The notes below the pieces were generated by a model that saw only the letters and a list, made by a program, of their open reading frames with translations, was not told where the DNA came from and searched no databases. From Mesaphorura yosii (Eukaryota > Arthropoda > Collembola > Poduromorpha > Tullbergiidae): a stretch of 64,000 nt of DNA. Of this stretch, positions 40,701 through 51,795 are shown one piece after another (position 1 is the first letter of the stretch; every line of letters begins with the position of its first letter). The position numbers were made by a program, and so were the translations under genes. The stretch is taken from the NCBI GenBank assembly GCA_009869945.1, contig WIXG01000090.1:62001-126000 (forward strand), written 5' to 3'.

Positions 40701-43646
40701 AGAAATGGTCTACTGTAATTATTTGTATTTGGATCGGAAATGAGACATGCAATTTTGAGACATGCAAACGTATGAAAATGTTGCAGGAGTCAAAAATCGG
40801 CGAGTGCACTCGTGTGCCGCAGCACAATCTTCCTGGATGTTCAAATTGCAATTGCATTTCACAACTTATTCCATTTCTTGAGGTCTCACTTGTTTTTACT
40901 GGGGTGTTCGATGAAAGCAGACGCCTGCTGAATTCTCCAGCCAGTCGTTGTCAGTCCAGGCCGGGTCATTGTCAGCGCTGATGTCGACTGGCTCACTCAC
41001 TCGTCGAGACGCAGGGCTTGGGCGCGGGTCAGGTCAGGTCAGGCCACATGTCCAGAATCCTGTGTCCTGCGCCGAGACGGACGTTTTTATGGGGAAATAT
41101 CGTATACTAATGGCTAATGGACAGTATAAAAAGTTTTGAGCCACATTTTTCTGTCTCCAGTCTATAATTCGCTTAGTGTAGAACTTGATGGGTTGAATGT
41201 GAAATGGGAAAGCGATCGATGCTACTTCTACTTGGTACTATTCCACGTCGCCTCGTACCGGTCGTACGCACGGAAGTTTCTACTTTTTCCAAAATGCTGC
41301 AAAGAAGAAAGTAGCCGGCCGGTCGGACACACAACAGAGAACTGTGAACCACGAATTGCTAGCACTCGTGTTTGTGTTTGCATTGAGGTCGAAGTGGGAC
41401 TTATCAAGAAAGCTTCTGGAATGGCTAGAAAGTGGAAGCCCGCACTTTACAGAAGTAAAATGTGTGTAATGTAAAACCAATTTTCGGAATGAATGAATCA
41501 ATAAATGTTCGTGTTCGGTTAAGGGCTGAGCGTACGCACAAAACGAGCTCGCTGCCGTTAATACCCTCGCTTGATTGAACGGATGGACGATCGAGGTCAA
41601 AATATTGAAAAATTGGTGTTCGGCTTTTTATGCGATTGGCTAAAATTGATTTCTTCGAGCTACGTTTTCAAAGGCAAGTTCGGAGCAGAATTTCACCCTC
41701 CGTGACTGAGCGGTTACTTCTTGCTGTCTTCGTAGTCATGACGGACCGTCCATCGTTTGGTCTCCTTTCGAGCGTAGCTATCTTGATCATTAGTGAAAGT
41801 AGCAGTGGCTTTGACTGACGGGTCGTTGTACGATTATCAGCTCGATTCTTGCGGTGTTGGCGGTGAACAGTGACGCGCAGGACAGCATGATATGAGTTTG
41901 AATGTTGCGTCAGAATGAAAGACAAGACATGCTTTCTCTTCTGTCAATGGATTACAGTACTGGAAAAGCCCTCCATCTCGAATTAGGAGGAAAGACAAAA
42001 CTCGGAACTCAATGCGAGAGGAGATTATAATTACGGCCATAATTAAAGTGATTTGTTGCCAGCCTTACGCCACGCTAGGACAGAGGTTGAGACTAGACTC
42101 AAGAACAAGAATCTCTGATCTTGTTTGGCGACTCCAATTCACGCCTTGAGTCTTGATGATAATGATTAAAATGTCCATATTTTGCACATTGAGTCGGTGC
42201 ACTGGTACTTTGACTCTTCTTTTGTATGGAATACACACATACGTGATGAGTTCAAGCTGTGGCCCTCGAAACAAAGTGTAATAAGTAATAACACAAGTTT
42301 AAGGAAGAAGGAGGCAGTTGGGAAGAGATCACTCACCCGGATTCTTTTCGAACAAGTTTATTAGTTACATGCGGTCGCCAATAATGCATCATGAATATTT
42401 ATGTAACGTAGTGTACTCATAAGATCAATCGTCATGAATGTAATGAGTTGAAAAACAAAACAGAAAAAAGAATCTGCTCTGCGTGGTCCTCGAAGTGGTC
42501 AAATTATTCGCGAAATGGCTTGCCAAAACCCAGTTATGGTCAACAATTCATTATTGACGCAGGCAGCACGCATTCGACTATTTCACGTAAAACATGTATC
42601 ATACACCTTCATTGTTCATTCTAATCGAGACTACTCGTGAGACATTGGAAGGAACGCGTCTTCTTGCTTAATTTGGGGTCTATTGCACATAATTGTAGTA
42701 ATTAATTGATGAACTCACAAATCTGATGCAAGTAAATTTTCCGAACATGAATCAGGCACATTAGCAAATTGACACTAAGGTTTCTATGAGCAAAAGGCAT
42801 AAATTCATTCATTCCGTGAGATTTGCTTGCGTTTTTTTCCTAAATTATTTCTCCTTCCTGTGAACTGTGCTCAGCTCGCCAATGAACATTGCATGGAGGC
42901 TCAGCGCATCAGATATCCGAGCCCGGTATTAGCTAATGGGACCAGGGAGATGCCCGCAGAGGCAAAGAAACCGACGAGACTGACGCCGAAGGAGTGAGTC
43001 ACAAAGGCCTGGTTTGCAAACGAAATGTATGAACTGTGAACCACAACCATACATGGCTATGGTTTTTGCCATCCTAAGCCACAGGCAAAGCCAGGCACTG
43101 CATGTACGCATGCATCCAGCCGCCTGAGAGTCGAACGAAGCTAAAACCCTGCTGCTGCTGGGCCCCTGCACTGCTGCACTGCACTGCAAGCCTGTTGAAT
43201 GGCATAGCATGGCACAGCACATACACGACAACACGGCACAGCGACGACTCGAATAGAAATTCAATTTCAACGCGGAGGTATGAGAGTGAAGAAGCCAACA
43301 ACTACTTTCGGCGAACCTGCAACTGAACTGATCTATCTCATTTTGTGACCGTTAAAACAACAATTAGCTGTATTACGTTTAATTATTCTGCTAAGCAGAA
43401 ACTTCAGTGCTGCCAATAATTAGTGAACACGTTTAATGAGCTAAAGACTCTTCACGTATGGTTCTATAAATAGTACCAATCATTGATTACTTGAGTTCGT
43501 TTAGTTAATTTGATTTTGGCCAGTTACAAGGGCAAAGTCGTGCTAAGACTGACGCGAAGAACAATTTCAGCCGTGAAGTTCGTTATTTAGTAAGTTCGAT
43601 TAGGTACGTAAGCCTACGTACGTCTTTGGTAGGTTAGAAAATTCAT
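34761..43646. other. Long intergenic stretch, no gene recognised
   Basis: About 8.9 kb. It probably contains the promoter and missing first exon of sphingosine kinase at its left end and the MED15 promoter at its right end. No coding exon, tRNA or intact mobile element was seen. Minor items are two adjacent small hairpins at 39133-39189, a (TTGGC)n run near 40576-40596, and a (GGTCA)n run near 41027-41043. Confidence 0.4.
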
Positions 43647-43667
43647 TTCCGGTATCGGATACCGGAA
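43647..43667. promoter_or_regulatory. 21-bp perfect palindrome upstream of MED15
   Basis: TTCCGGTATC, one central G, then GATACCGGAA: arms of 10 bp, perfectly complementary. It lies 118 bp before the MED15 start codon, within the probable promoter or 5' UTR. A symmetric site suggests binding of a dimeric factor or an RNA hairpin. The symmetry is seen; the function is inference. Confidence 0.35.
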
Positions 43668-43784
43668 TTCGTGAAAGACTGCTAATTTTATTTGGATTAG
43701 CTGATCCAGTTATTAGGTGGGTAGGTGGGTTAGTTTAGTTTCATTCTAACGAAAGGAAAGACAAATTCAGATCGAAGTAGTGGG

Positions 43785-46700
43785 ATGCTATCGGCTCCAC
43801 CCGGTGGAAACATAGACGATTGGAAGACTCCTCAATTCCGACAAGGTCTTCTGCGAAAAATGTAAGTGGGTTTGCACCATGCTATTTTGAGCATTAGGCA
43901 CGAGCCTACTTCTTAGTATTAAGTGTGATTTTTGACTATTATTGCTCTGCAGTGAAGATGCAATTCAACAATGTGGGGGACAAACGCAGCGGAGTGCTGC
44001 CGAAATGGAGAGTCAAGTATTCGCTAAGGCCAAGACAAGGGTAAGAAAGAATCTTCTTTGAAATTGTGATGATGATTTGCTTTGTTACCATTCTACGAAA
44101 TCACGGGTCTACGGAGGAATGTGTGGAATTTTTATAGCTTAGGCAGTACTTTTTACTAGCCCTCAGTCATATCTTTATTTCTGGTTGCTCTTAGTACTTA
44201 AGATATTTTGGGTATTTTATTGGTTAAATTCTTATTTTCAATAGAAAACAATCAGAATGACGTCAGCTTCGGTTGGATAAGTAAAAACTAGCAGGCTATA
44301 AAAGTTGGTGAAAAATACGATCATAAATTTTAACCGAACATGACGATAAAATTTATAGAAAGAGATCGTCCTTGCTTTGAGCCGAGCACCTTTGCGCGAC
44401 GACTAAATTCCATCACCTCTCTCTTTAGCACAAATGACGGGATGCGACAAATGTAAATAGGTTTATGCTACTATTAATGCTTCTCTAATTAAACTTGTGC
44501 CGATTCATTCACGCCATTCGCTAATTCTATTGATGGAAATTAATTACCCGTACATCGAGTGTTGCTTCAAAGATAAATTTTGAATAACAGCTTTATTACC
44601 ATTGTCTGCAGGAGGAGTACGTGAGTTTCATTGGACGTTTGATAGTGCATATGTCGGAGCTGAAGAATAAGCAGCAAGCCATGCTTAATCAACAAAATCA
44701 GAACATGTTATCAAGCCAGCAGAATCAGGGGATGATGGCTATGCAACAGAATCAGGGATTGTTGGGAAATCAAAATCCGGGAATGATGGGTCAACAGGGC
44801 CAGGGAATGATGATGAATCAGCCTAACCAAGGCATGATGACAACTCAACAAGGGCAGCTACAAAGTCAATTACAAGGTAACGGACATTTTTTATAGAAGA
44901 ATTCTAAAAGATGTTGACCAAGGAAAGCTGATTGAAGAAAATTAATTACAGGTGGTCAGATGATGCCTGGCAGCCAACAACAAGGGATGATGGCCGCAAA
45001 CCAACAGCAAGGAATGATGGCTAGTAATCAACAGCAAGGCATGATGGCTAGTAATCAACAGCAAGGCATGATGGCTGGTAACCAACAGCAAGGAATGATG
45101 GCTGGCAACCAACAGCAAGGAATGATGACTAGTAATCAACAGCAAGTAATGATGGGCGGTAACCAGCAGCAAGGAATGATGGCCGGCAATCAGCAACAAG
45201 GGATGATGTCAGTGCAGAATAGCAACATGGCACCTATGATGAACACAAGTGGAATCAACACCATGAACATGGGAAACTCAATGAGCACCATGAATACAAT
45301 GAACTCAATTACTGGTTTGAACACCATGGCTGGAATGAACACAATGGGTGGCATGGGCACCATGAACTCGATGGGCAACATGAACACAATGTCGCCAATG
45401 AACTCCATGACCAGCATGAGCAGTATCAACAACATGAACGCCATGACTGGCATGAATCAAATGCAGGGCAACAGCGGTGGCATGATGACTCGCATGTTGA
45501 GTCAAAGTCCGGGCCAGAATCAAATGTCGAGTTCAAACAACTTCGTCATGGGGCCCAGTGGTCAAATTCAGCAGCAACAACAACTGAACCAGCAAGTGGG
45601 AATGTCACAAGGACAGTCGAATCTTATGCAAACAGGAATGATGCAGCAGCTAAACCAGCAACAACAAATGGTGCAGCAGCAACCACAGATGATGGCTACA
45701 CAAAACTTTATGCAACAGAATCAGGTTCCGATGCAAAATCAAGTGATGCAGAACCCACAGATGCAGGGCCTGCTCACCAACGTCCAGCAACAACAACAGC
45801 AGCAGCAACAAAGTAATATTTCCTTTCGACTGCAAATTTCTTTACTACCAACTAATTTTATTGCCTGTGCTATTGCATTTCTTCTATTCTGCGTTTAATT
45901 TAAAAACAGTGATGGCAGCGGCACGTGGAATGCCAACACCGCAGCAAATTGGTCAAGCACGTATGATGCAACAACCAAATATGGCTAATCAGATGTCACA
46001 AATGGCCGCCCAACAACAACAACGAAAGGCTCGTAATGCTGGGCCCGGTGTGCCACAAGTAAGTCGCTTATAATTTCCTGAACCTTTCTGCATTAAATGT
46101 TGTAGTAATAATTGCCTGACTTATAACAGTCGTCTACAAACTAAGACTACTGTTAATAATGTTAAATATAACATTAACGTAATGCTTAGTCTTAATCAGT
46201 TGTGAGTTGCTTGAAGCCTGTTTGACAGACAACTCTAGCTGTCATTGCCTTCTTGCTAGTTACGTGCATCTCGCAAGTTGCACCGGCATTGTGACTCAGA
46301 TTCAGATGATTTAACGAAGGAAATATGCTGGTAAACAATAGCGAACTTGCGTATGATTTGCTAAGTATACATAAGTAAGACGATATTTGTACATAGTTGT
46401 CTATTTAATTTCTGTCGGTCACTCTTCTGGCTTCCTTGGCCGTAGTTAAGAATGATTTCGATAAAATGAATGCAGGTTTGCAGATCTCATGAGTTAACGG
46501 TTTGTGATTGAACGTCCTGACGTTTATAAATTCTCCTCAGATACCTGACCTCCAGCCTCAGCGTTGCTTCCGGGCGTACATGTGAATTGTGATATTTGCA
46601 GCGGGACTCTGCTGAATGTAATATGTCGGTTCATCCTTTGAGCCTTTTACCGTTTAAATCTCTCTATTCTTCTTCTCTCTACCTCTTGCTTGGTGTTATC

Positions 46701-49700
46701 GCCATTGACGCGACTTGGGCATTATTTCACCTTTATGCTTGTGTGTTGTTGCGAAACTTCCTGTGTTGAGCAATTAATTGGGATCTTTCATCTCTCTGTA
46801 TGCTTTGTCTGGATTTTTCGAACAGTCCTTCCTCAAAGACTCTGGGTGCCAGTTTTTTATTTTGTTTACAACTTGAATTCAGGCAGAGAAGGAAATGGAG
46901 GCGATGCAGGAAGGTGGAGAAGATGTACCTTGTGTCATGCCTTCTGAGGTTACGATCAAAATGGAAGAACGTCCATCGTGTAGCCGGGAAGCACAAGCAG
47001 TTACCGTAAAACTAGTAGCTCCGACCTCAGAGCTTGAGAGACTAGAGGCTGATTATGCCTTAGCTGTAGCTTACCAGAATATATTGTACAAGGAGCAGCC
47101 GATAGAGTATGGTCAGGTGCAAGGTGGTGCCGGTGCAGGCAACCAGTTTATGGGTGAAGGGGCTGGTTATTTCGAAGACTATTACAATTATGGCATGTCA
47201 TACGAGGGCGCGCACGTGACTGAAAGCCTTCCATTCCAATTTCCAATGTGCTATGTTGAATCCCCCTCCTACTCTGGTTATTCCAGCACCAGCATTGAGC
47301 AATCCCCAGCTTCCTCTAGCTCCAGCCTTCTTTCCCCTGCCACTCCCGCTTCTGTCGGGGGTTCTGACTCCGGAATGGGTGCAGGTGCCTACAGCCAAGA
47401 AGACATTTACCCTCCTCCCCCGCCCCCATCCTACCCCTTCGATGAAGAAGCCTATCTTGCAGCCTACAACCTTCCTCGCCCTCCGCCGTACCCCTATCCT
47501 ATCATTGATACCCCAGAACCCGAACCTGAGGTTGAGCCTCAGCAAGACGATCGCTCTCGTCAATAACGAGTTACTATAGTTTCATGAATCTCCATAAAAT
47601 ACACACTGCAATACAATGTCCAATGATCTTATTTCGTTAACGGTGACTTTGCAATCTCTTCTAGAGTTTAGAACAACTTTATTTTAAGTTATTCATGTTC
47701 ATAAATTTTATTTTACGTTATGACGTACATAGAACTTCGCGCGTCTGAATCCTTCTAATTTTTCCAATTCTACTTCCGAAAGTACCACATCTTCGTGTTC
47801 CAGCACTCGTCGTGCGAATCGCGCCTGATACATGGCCCCTAATCCCAATTCTCACGAACACGATGCATGAAGTTTCCATTCTCCAATTTCGATTCCTCCC
47901 ACTGCCATTGCCTTTCCCGTGTAAATCGTACCATTCCCGACCCGATTCTCAAGCCAACTAGAACCCGACTCCCGCCCATTGCCTTGCCTATTGTAATAGC
48001 TTCTCTCTCGAAGGTCCTTCGTGAAAGTTTAGTATGCATTATTGCATTATTATTGGAAGGATAAGAACGTTAAGCATAAATCTAGCTATAGAAGTTATAT
48101 GATAAGTGTAAATTTAACTAGAATAGAAGCCATAAGCGTAAAACAAACAGTGGCAAGATTAAGAACAAATGCATGACACAATAGGATAGAGATAGAATTA
48201 AAAATAGTTCCTTTGCTGGATGTACTGAATAAGCTACTTTGCTCTCTGAAACTATAGACTGTAACTTTGGCCACCACATGAATCCATGATGACTGTATCT
48301 TAGAGAACTAAGCGTACTTAAGTTTGTACTTCAAATAGGTTTATATGATAGTGGTAAATACATAAACATATTTATATTTGAAACTTTGTAATTTTATTTG
48401 TACTGAATAGAAGTAACTTACACTGTTCTGATTTTCATCATTTCACACTTGTACTTACGACTTCGTACTTTGATCAATTGTTTCTGCTTTAATGGTGCTG
48501 ACCTTGAACAATTTTCAGCATGTGCTTTTCCTAATCCATTGAGCTGGCTGCTTGTTGATTCGAGGAAGCGGTGTGTAGTGCAAGTTCGTGGTGATGGTTG
48601 ACTGCTTGTACTTGTCCTTTGTTGTTGTCGTGCGGTCGTCAATCACAAATCGGTACAACACATGAGATCACTTTATTCTGGCTCGGCCAATTTCTGGTTG
48701 ATGCAATTAAGATAAGGCTACCCACAGCAACATCGTTGGCCTACTCATATCTTCGCTACTTGTAGTACATAGCAAAAAGATCTTTCGGGAACAAAGTATT
48801 CGTTGTGACATTTCTAGAAAAGTCTGGTCGTCGTCAAATCGCCCGATCCTACACGCTTGCCAGTAACACTATTGGTTCAAAACACAGCGAAAGACCGCCT
48901 CTTATCTTATCTTCGGGGTGACTCATCTGGACCGACTTCTATCACACTCAGACCCACCACTGCTGCCGATCTGCACCCGAACCATAGGGCAGCTCTAGCA
49001 AAACTACTAGCACTAGCACCTGTGCCCCTGTTCAAACCACAGCCTGGACCTGCACCAGAGCTTGAACCTGCCTACTGTCACACCATCACACCACAGTATG
49101 TGTATGTACCGCATTACACACCAGAGCCTGGATCTGGGCCCCAGTGTGAACCAGAAGACACTGAACCCATGCCGCAGTACACACCAAAGCCTGTGTCTCT
49201 GCGCCAGTATTCACCGAAGCGTGCTCCAACGCCAGGCCCTTCAAGTAAGAGACCAAAATTAGCCAATGATTTTAAATGCCCTCGTACCACGCTACATTAT
49301 CGTCCACGGAGTCAGTTGTCAACACAGTCAAATTCTATCCAACCACCCCGAAAACGCAACAGTAGTGCATCACCCAGATTTAAATGGTGGACAAATTACC
49401 AGGTATTTATGCACGCCATGATAGAAATGTTTGCTTTTTTTATGAAACCAATTGCTGTTCATCAACCCAAATGCATGTTGTCGAATTTTAAGCCGAGCAT
49501 CGTCCAGCATTAGTGCATTTCTATATACTGCTGCCATTGTGGACCAAAGCATTTACACTCGACAAACATAATAGATGCTGTTTAGGGACTTAGCTGAATG
49601 CTAAAATCTGCATACTACATGGCTACTATGACGTTTGACGTAGACGGGGTGCATGGGAAAGTAACTTAATTTTTTCTTCATGTGTTTTAACCATAGCAAG

Positions 49701-51470
49701 ACGTCGCTTCTGGAAACGTTGGAATGGGGCAATTTTCAACTGCGAATCAGGCAATGCAACAACGACCAGTGGGCCCTGGCCAGTTCGTACAAACCGCGGG
49801 ACCGCAAATGTCCATGGCACCATCACCGAGCTCCATGGTCAATCAAGGGTAAGCACAGAGCTCTTCGTGGTTTTCATTATGCTAGAATTTCTGATATCAG
49901 CATAATTAAGATGGGTTGCATTTGCAGGCAAATGAATCAGATACCTGCACAAGCTTATGGAAATTCTCCTGGCTCAGCCGGTATGATGCACAGTCCAGCG
50001 GCTCCGACTATGAATGTGAATAATCTGCGACCTTACTCGAGTGAGTCCACGATATATTGTAGTAAATTTCTGTGGGCAACCCCATACTATATCGTTGGAT
50101 TTTCGATGTTTTGCTTTGCAAACTAGACCAAATGGTTCCTTCTCCAAGTGGAGTCTCGCTGAACACTCCTCATATGGTGGCTCCAACTCCTAGTCCTAGA
50201 AACTCGGAGGACCAAGCTTGTTTCGAGAAGATAAAAGAGTTAAGGCGCTACACTGATTTACTGCAGAGGATGATCGCCAAAATCGGAAACGAAGGTAAAT
50301 ATGCCCTTAAGCTGAATTCGAGGTTACGGTTCCTGAGCTACCAATCTGGTGGCATTAATTTCAGATGTTGAGAAATCAAGCAAGATGAAGAAGTTATTGG
50401 ACATTCTTACAAATCCCAACCAACGGGTTTCAATGGAGATTTTACTAAAATGTGAAATTGCATTGAAGAAGATGGAACGAGTAAGCAGGAGCTATTAAAT
50501 TTTCACGTGAATTCAATTATAGTAATTTTCGTACTTTGATCTTCAAGCAACATGATGCTGGAGGATTGGTGGCACCTGCTCCAGCGCAAATTCAGCAACC
50601 ACAGCCACAATCACAACCGTGCCAACCGACCATCCCTGGAAAAGAAACAATATCGCCTTTCCAACAGATTCTCGATGTTGTTTGTGGAAGTTACAACTTT
50701 GCTACTAGCTCGCATACGTATCACCGATCTTTCCAGCCCGTTGTCGACGCCTTAATTGGAACAAGCGGGTGAGTGCATTTCCCTAATTCATTTGCATGCT
50801 GCTAGTGTCTTGAACCTCTTGAACGTCTCATTTCTCTGTCAATCTCAGATTCGATGACGACAGTTTTGATGAAGACACGGATGAGGACGATGAGGATCTT
50901 ACTGTTAATGGGGTATCATGGTTGGTCTCAAAAGAGCTTCGGTCGTTGGATTCCATTGTGTTCAAAGTAAGATGACACAATACAATACAATAGAGGGCTT
51001 ACAATAATAAGTTGATGCTACAACTGAAAACATTTTGATCTATAAAGGCTAGACTTGTCTCTGGAAGTAAGAATCAATCAGCTGCGACCATCAGATGCTC
51101 ACTTGTCGCTAAAAATATGCCATGCGTTCCGCCGTTAAACATTTCGGTCACCAAGGAGTATCCACACGAGAGACCAACTGTCCTTAGAATGAAGGAAGAC
51201 TACTGTAAGTTCTCATGAGTTCCTTCTCTCTCTTGAATGATGTGTGCTATTTCTTTTACATAATTATTATTTGCCCGAACAGGTGAATCACCATTCCTAA
51301 GACGTGTTGTTGAGATTCAAAGATCACGGATGTTGTATCTGCCAGCGAAGCTCACAGTCACGCATCTGCTACGTTGTTGGGAAATGAGCGTAAGACAGGC
51401 AGTTAAGGAGAAGCTGGACAGTGGAGATTACTCTCCGCATCAACTCCTTCGACCACTTGTTGCGCCTTAG
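43785..51470 (+). CDS. MED15: Mediator complex subunit 15
   Basis: Tail-module Mediator subunit that links activators to RNA polymerase II. Thirteen exons: 43785-43861, 43953-44040, 44612-44876, 44952-45812, 45910-46058, 49697-49848, 49928-50040, 50127-50294, 50365-50480, 50548-50768, 50849-50966, 51048-51204, 51283-51470. All phases agree; 890 residues. Residues about 10-75 form the activator-binding KIX domain, beginning [19 protein letters not shown] and containing [21 protein letters not shown] Gln/Met/Asn-rich region follows, with nine 9-residue repeats at 151-231 and a Met/Asn-rich tract to about 315. The C-terminal half holds the conserved Mediator-binding part, with [13 protein letters not shown] and [18 protein letters not shown] near the end. 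The 3.6-kb intron after exon 5 contains two further ORFs that could be alternative exons. An AATAAA at 51643 lies 173 bp after the stop. Confidence 0.93.
44041..44611. other. MED15 intron 2, no gene seen
   Basis: A 571-bp A+T-rich intron separating two parts of the KIX domain coding sequence. No coding or structural feature was recognised. Confidence 0.5.
44972..45214 (+). repeat. 27-bp coding minisatellite in MED15
   Basis: Nine tandem 27-bp units encode nine-residue repeats of the form [11 protein letters not shown] (residues 151-231). Third-position and Ala/Gly/Ser/Thr changes separate the units; the sixth Gly is Val in one copy. The array stays in frame, and copy number may vary between individuals. 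Looser Gln-Gly-Met-Met repeats precede it in exon 3, and a Met-Asn repeat tract follows. Confidence 0.85.
46059..46882. other. 5' part of the large MED15 intron
   Basis: No coding exon was seen. Two small hairpins lie back to back: arms at 46124-46135 and 46144-46155 (11 of 12 paired), and arms at 46157-46164 and 46169-46176 (perfect, 4-base loop). The end carries a T-rich tract and the acceptor ttcag for the ORF at 46883. Confidence 0.4.
46883..47566 (+). CDS. Possible alternative terminal exon of MED15, or nested gene
   Basis: A 228-codon open frame runs from a good acceptor (T-rich tract then aattcag at 46882) to a stop at 47564-47566. Its phase matches the end of MED15 exon 5 (46058), so splicing would give a 707-residue protein keeping the KIX and Gln-rich parts but replacing the C-terminal half. 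The sequence is not Mediator-like. It has an IKMEE sumoylation-type motif near its start, a short helical stretch ([16 protein letters not shown]), a Ser-rich tract, and a Pro/Tyr/Glu-rich end with [10 protein letters not shown] and [11 protein letters not shown]. An ATG at 46895 could instead start an independent nested gene. Length, composition and splice fit argue against chance. No family was recognised. Confidence 0.5.
   Translation, partial: AEKEMEAMQEGGEDVPCVMPSEVTIKMEERPSCSREAQAVTVKLVAPTSELERLEADYALAVAYQNILYKEQPIEYGQVQGGAGAGNQFMGEGAGYFEDYYNYGMSYEGAHVTESLPFQFPMCYVESPSYSGYSSTSIEQSPASSSSSLLSPATPASVGGSDSGMGAGAYSQEDIYPPPPPPSYPFDEEAYLAAYNLPRPPPYPYPIIDTPEPEPEVEPQQDDRSRQ
47567..48817. other. 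Middle of the large MED15 intron
   Basis: A+T-rich sequence between the two intronic ORFs. No canonical AATAAA was seen shortly after 47566. No coding exon was recognised on either strand. Confidence 0.4.
48818..49402 (+). CDS. Possible MED15 cassette exon, Pro-rich
   Basis: A 195-codon open segment lies between an acceptor (gtgacatttctag, ending 48817) and a donor (ACCAG then gtattt at 49403). It is phase 0 at both ends, so it could be inserted between MED15 exons 5 and 6 without breaking the frame. If the donor is not used, the frame stops at 49511-49513. It begins [19 protein letters not shown], then becomes rich in Pro, Glu and Tyr with repeated YTPEP/YTPKP/YSPKR units, and ends with two basic clusters ([12 protein letters not shown]) that resemble nuclear localisation signals. 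No family was recognised. A separate nested gene is the alternative reading. Confidence 0.45.
49403..49696. other. 3' end of the large MED15 intron
   Basis: Intronic sequence ending in the acceptor ttaaccatag before exon 6. The frame of the preceding ORF continues to a stop at 49513. Nothing else was recognised. Confidence 0.4.
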
Positions 51471-51642
51471 AGTTTATACGAACCAGCACCAAAGTTCAAG
51501 TTCTCTTTCGAAGTATTTTTATTGTATATAGATGTTTTTCTTTTGGGACATTCGTCACGTTACGTTTAAAACTTTTCTGTTAGTTTTATTCTTCCCAGGT
51601 CAAAGTGCCTAAGAGTCATTGATATTGCCTATTCTAATGTTA

Positions 51643-51648
51643 AATAAA
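51643..51648 (+). terminator. MED15 polyadenylation signal
   Basis: AATAAA lies 173 bp downstream of the MED15 stop codon, at a typical distance. Two reverse-strand signals for DRG1 lie within about 90 bp, so the two 3' ends probably overlap. Confidence 0.55.
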
Positions 51649-51675
51649 ACATTAAAACCCAATCTCCAGCTGTGT

Positions 51676-51738
51676 TTTATTTGCCGAGTTTTAACTAGAA
51701 CGACTTTGCATAAAGAGAAACATGCATATTCATTTATT
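51676..51738 (-). terminator. DRG1 polyadenylation signals (two candidates)
   Basis: Read on the minus strand, AATAAA occurs at 51738-51733 and at 51681-51676. They lie 58 and 115 bp beyond the DRG1 stop codon at 51796. Either could direct 3' end formation. Confidence 0.5.
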
Positions 51739-51795
51739 AATCACATCATGTATTACACGTATTTTTACGTTTCAAATTTTTCCATACAATTGAAA

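Noticed and set aside
41027-41043. Tandem GGTCA resembling nuclear-receptor half-sites
   Set aside because: Period of five bases makes the half-sites overlap, so standard spaced dimers cannot form; better read as a short microsatellite.
42929-43270. 113-codon Cys-rich minus-strand ORF
   Set aside because: Arises from a GC- and TGC-rich patch; the Cys spacing fits no known domain and no signal peptide was seen.
44942-45835. Minus-strand ORFs made of His/Leu-rich repeats
   Set aside because: These are antisense readings of the MED15 Gln/Met repeat region.
47198-47563. 121-codon ORF antisense to the first intronic MED15 ORF
   Set aside because: Shadow of the Pro-rich plus-strand frame; Gly/Arg-rich composition is what complement reading would give.
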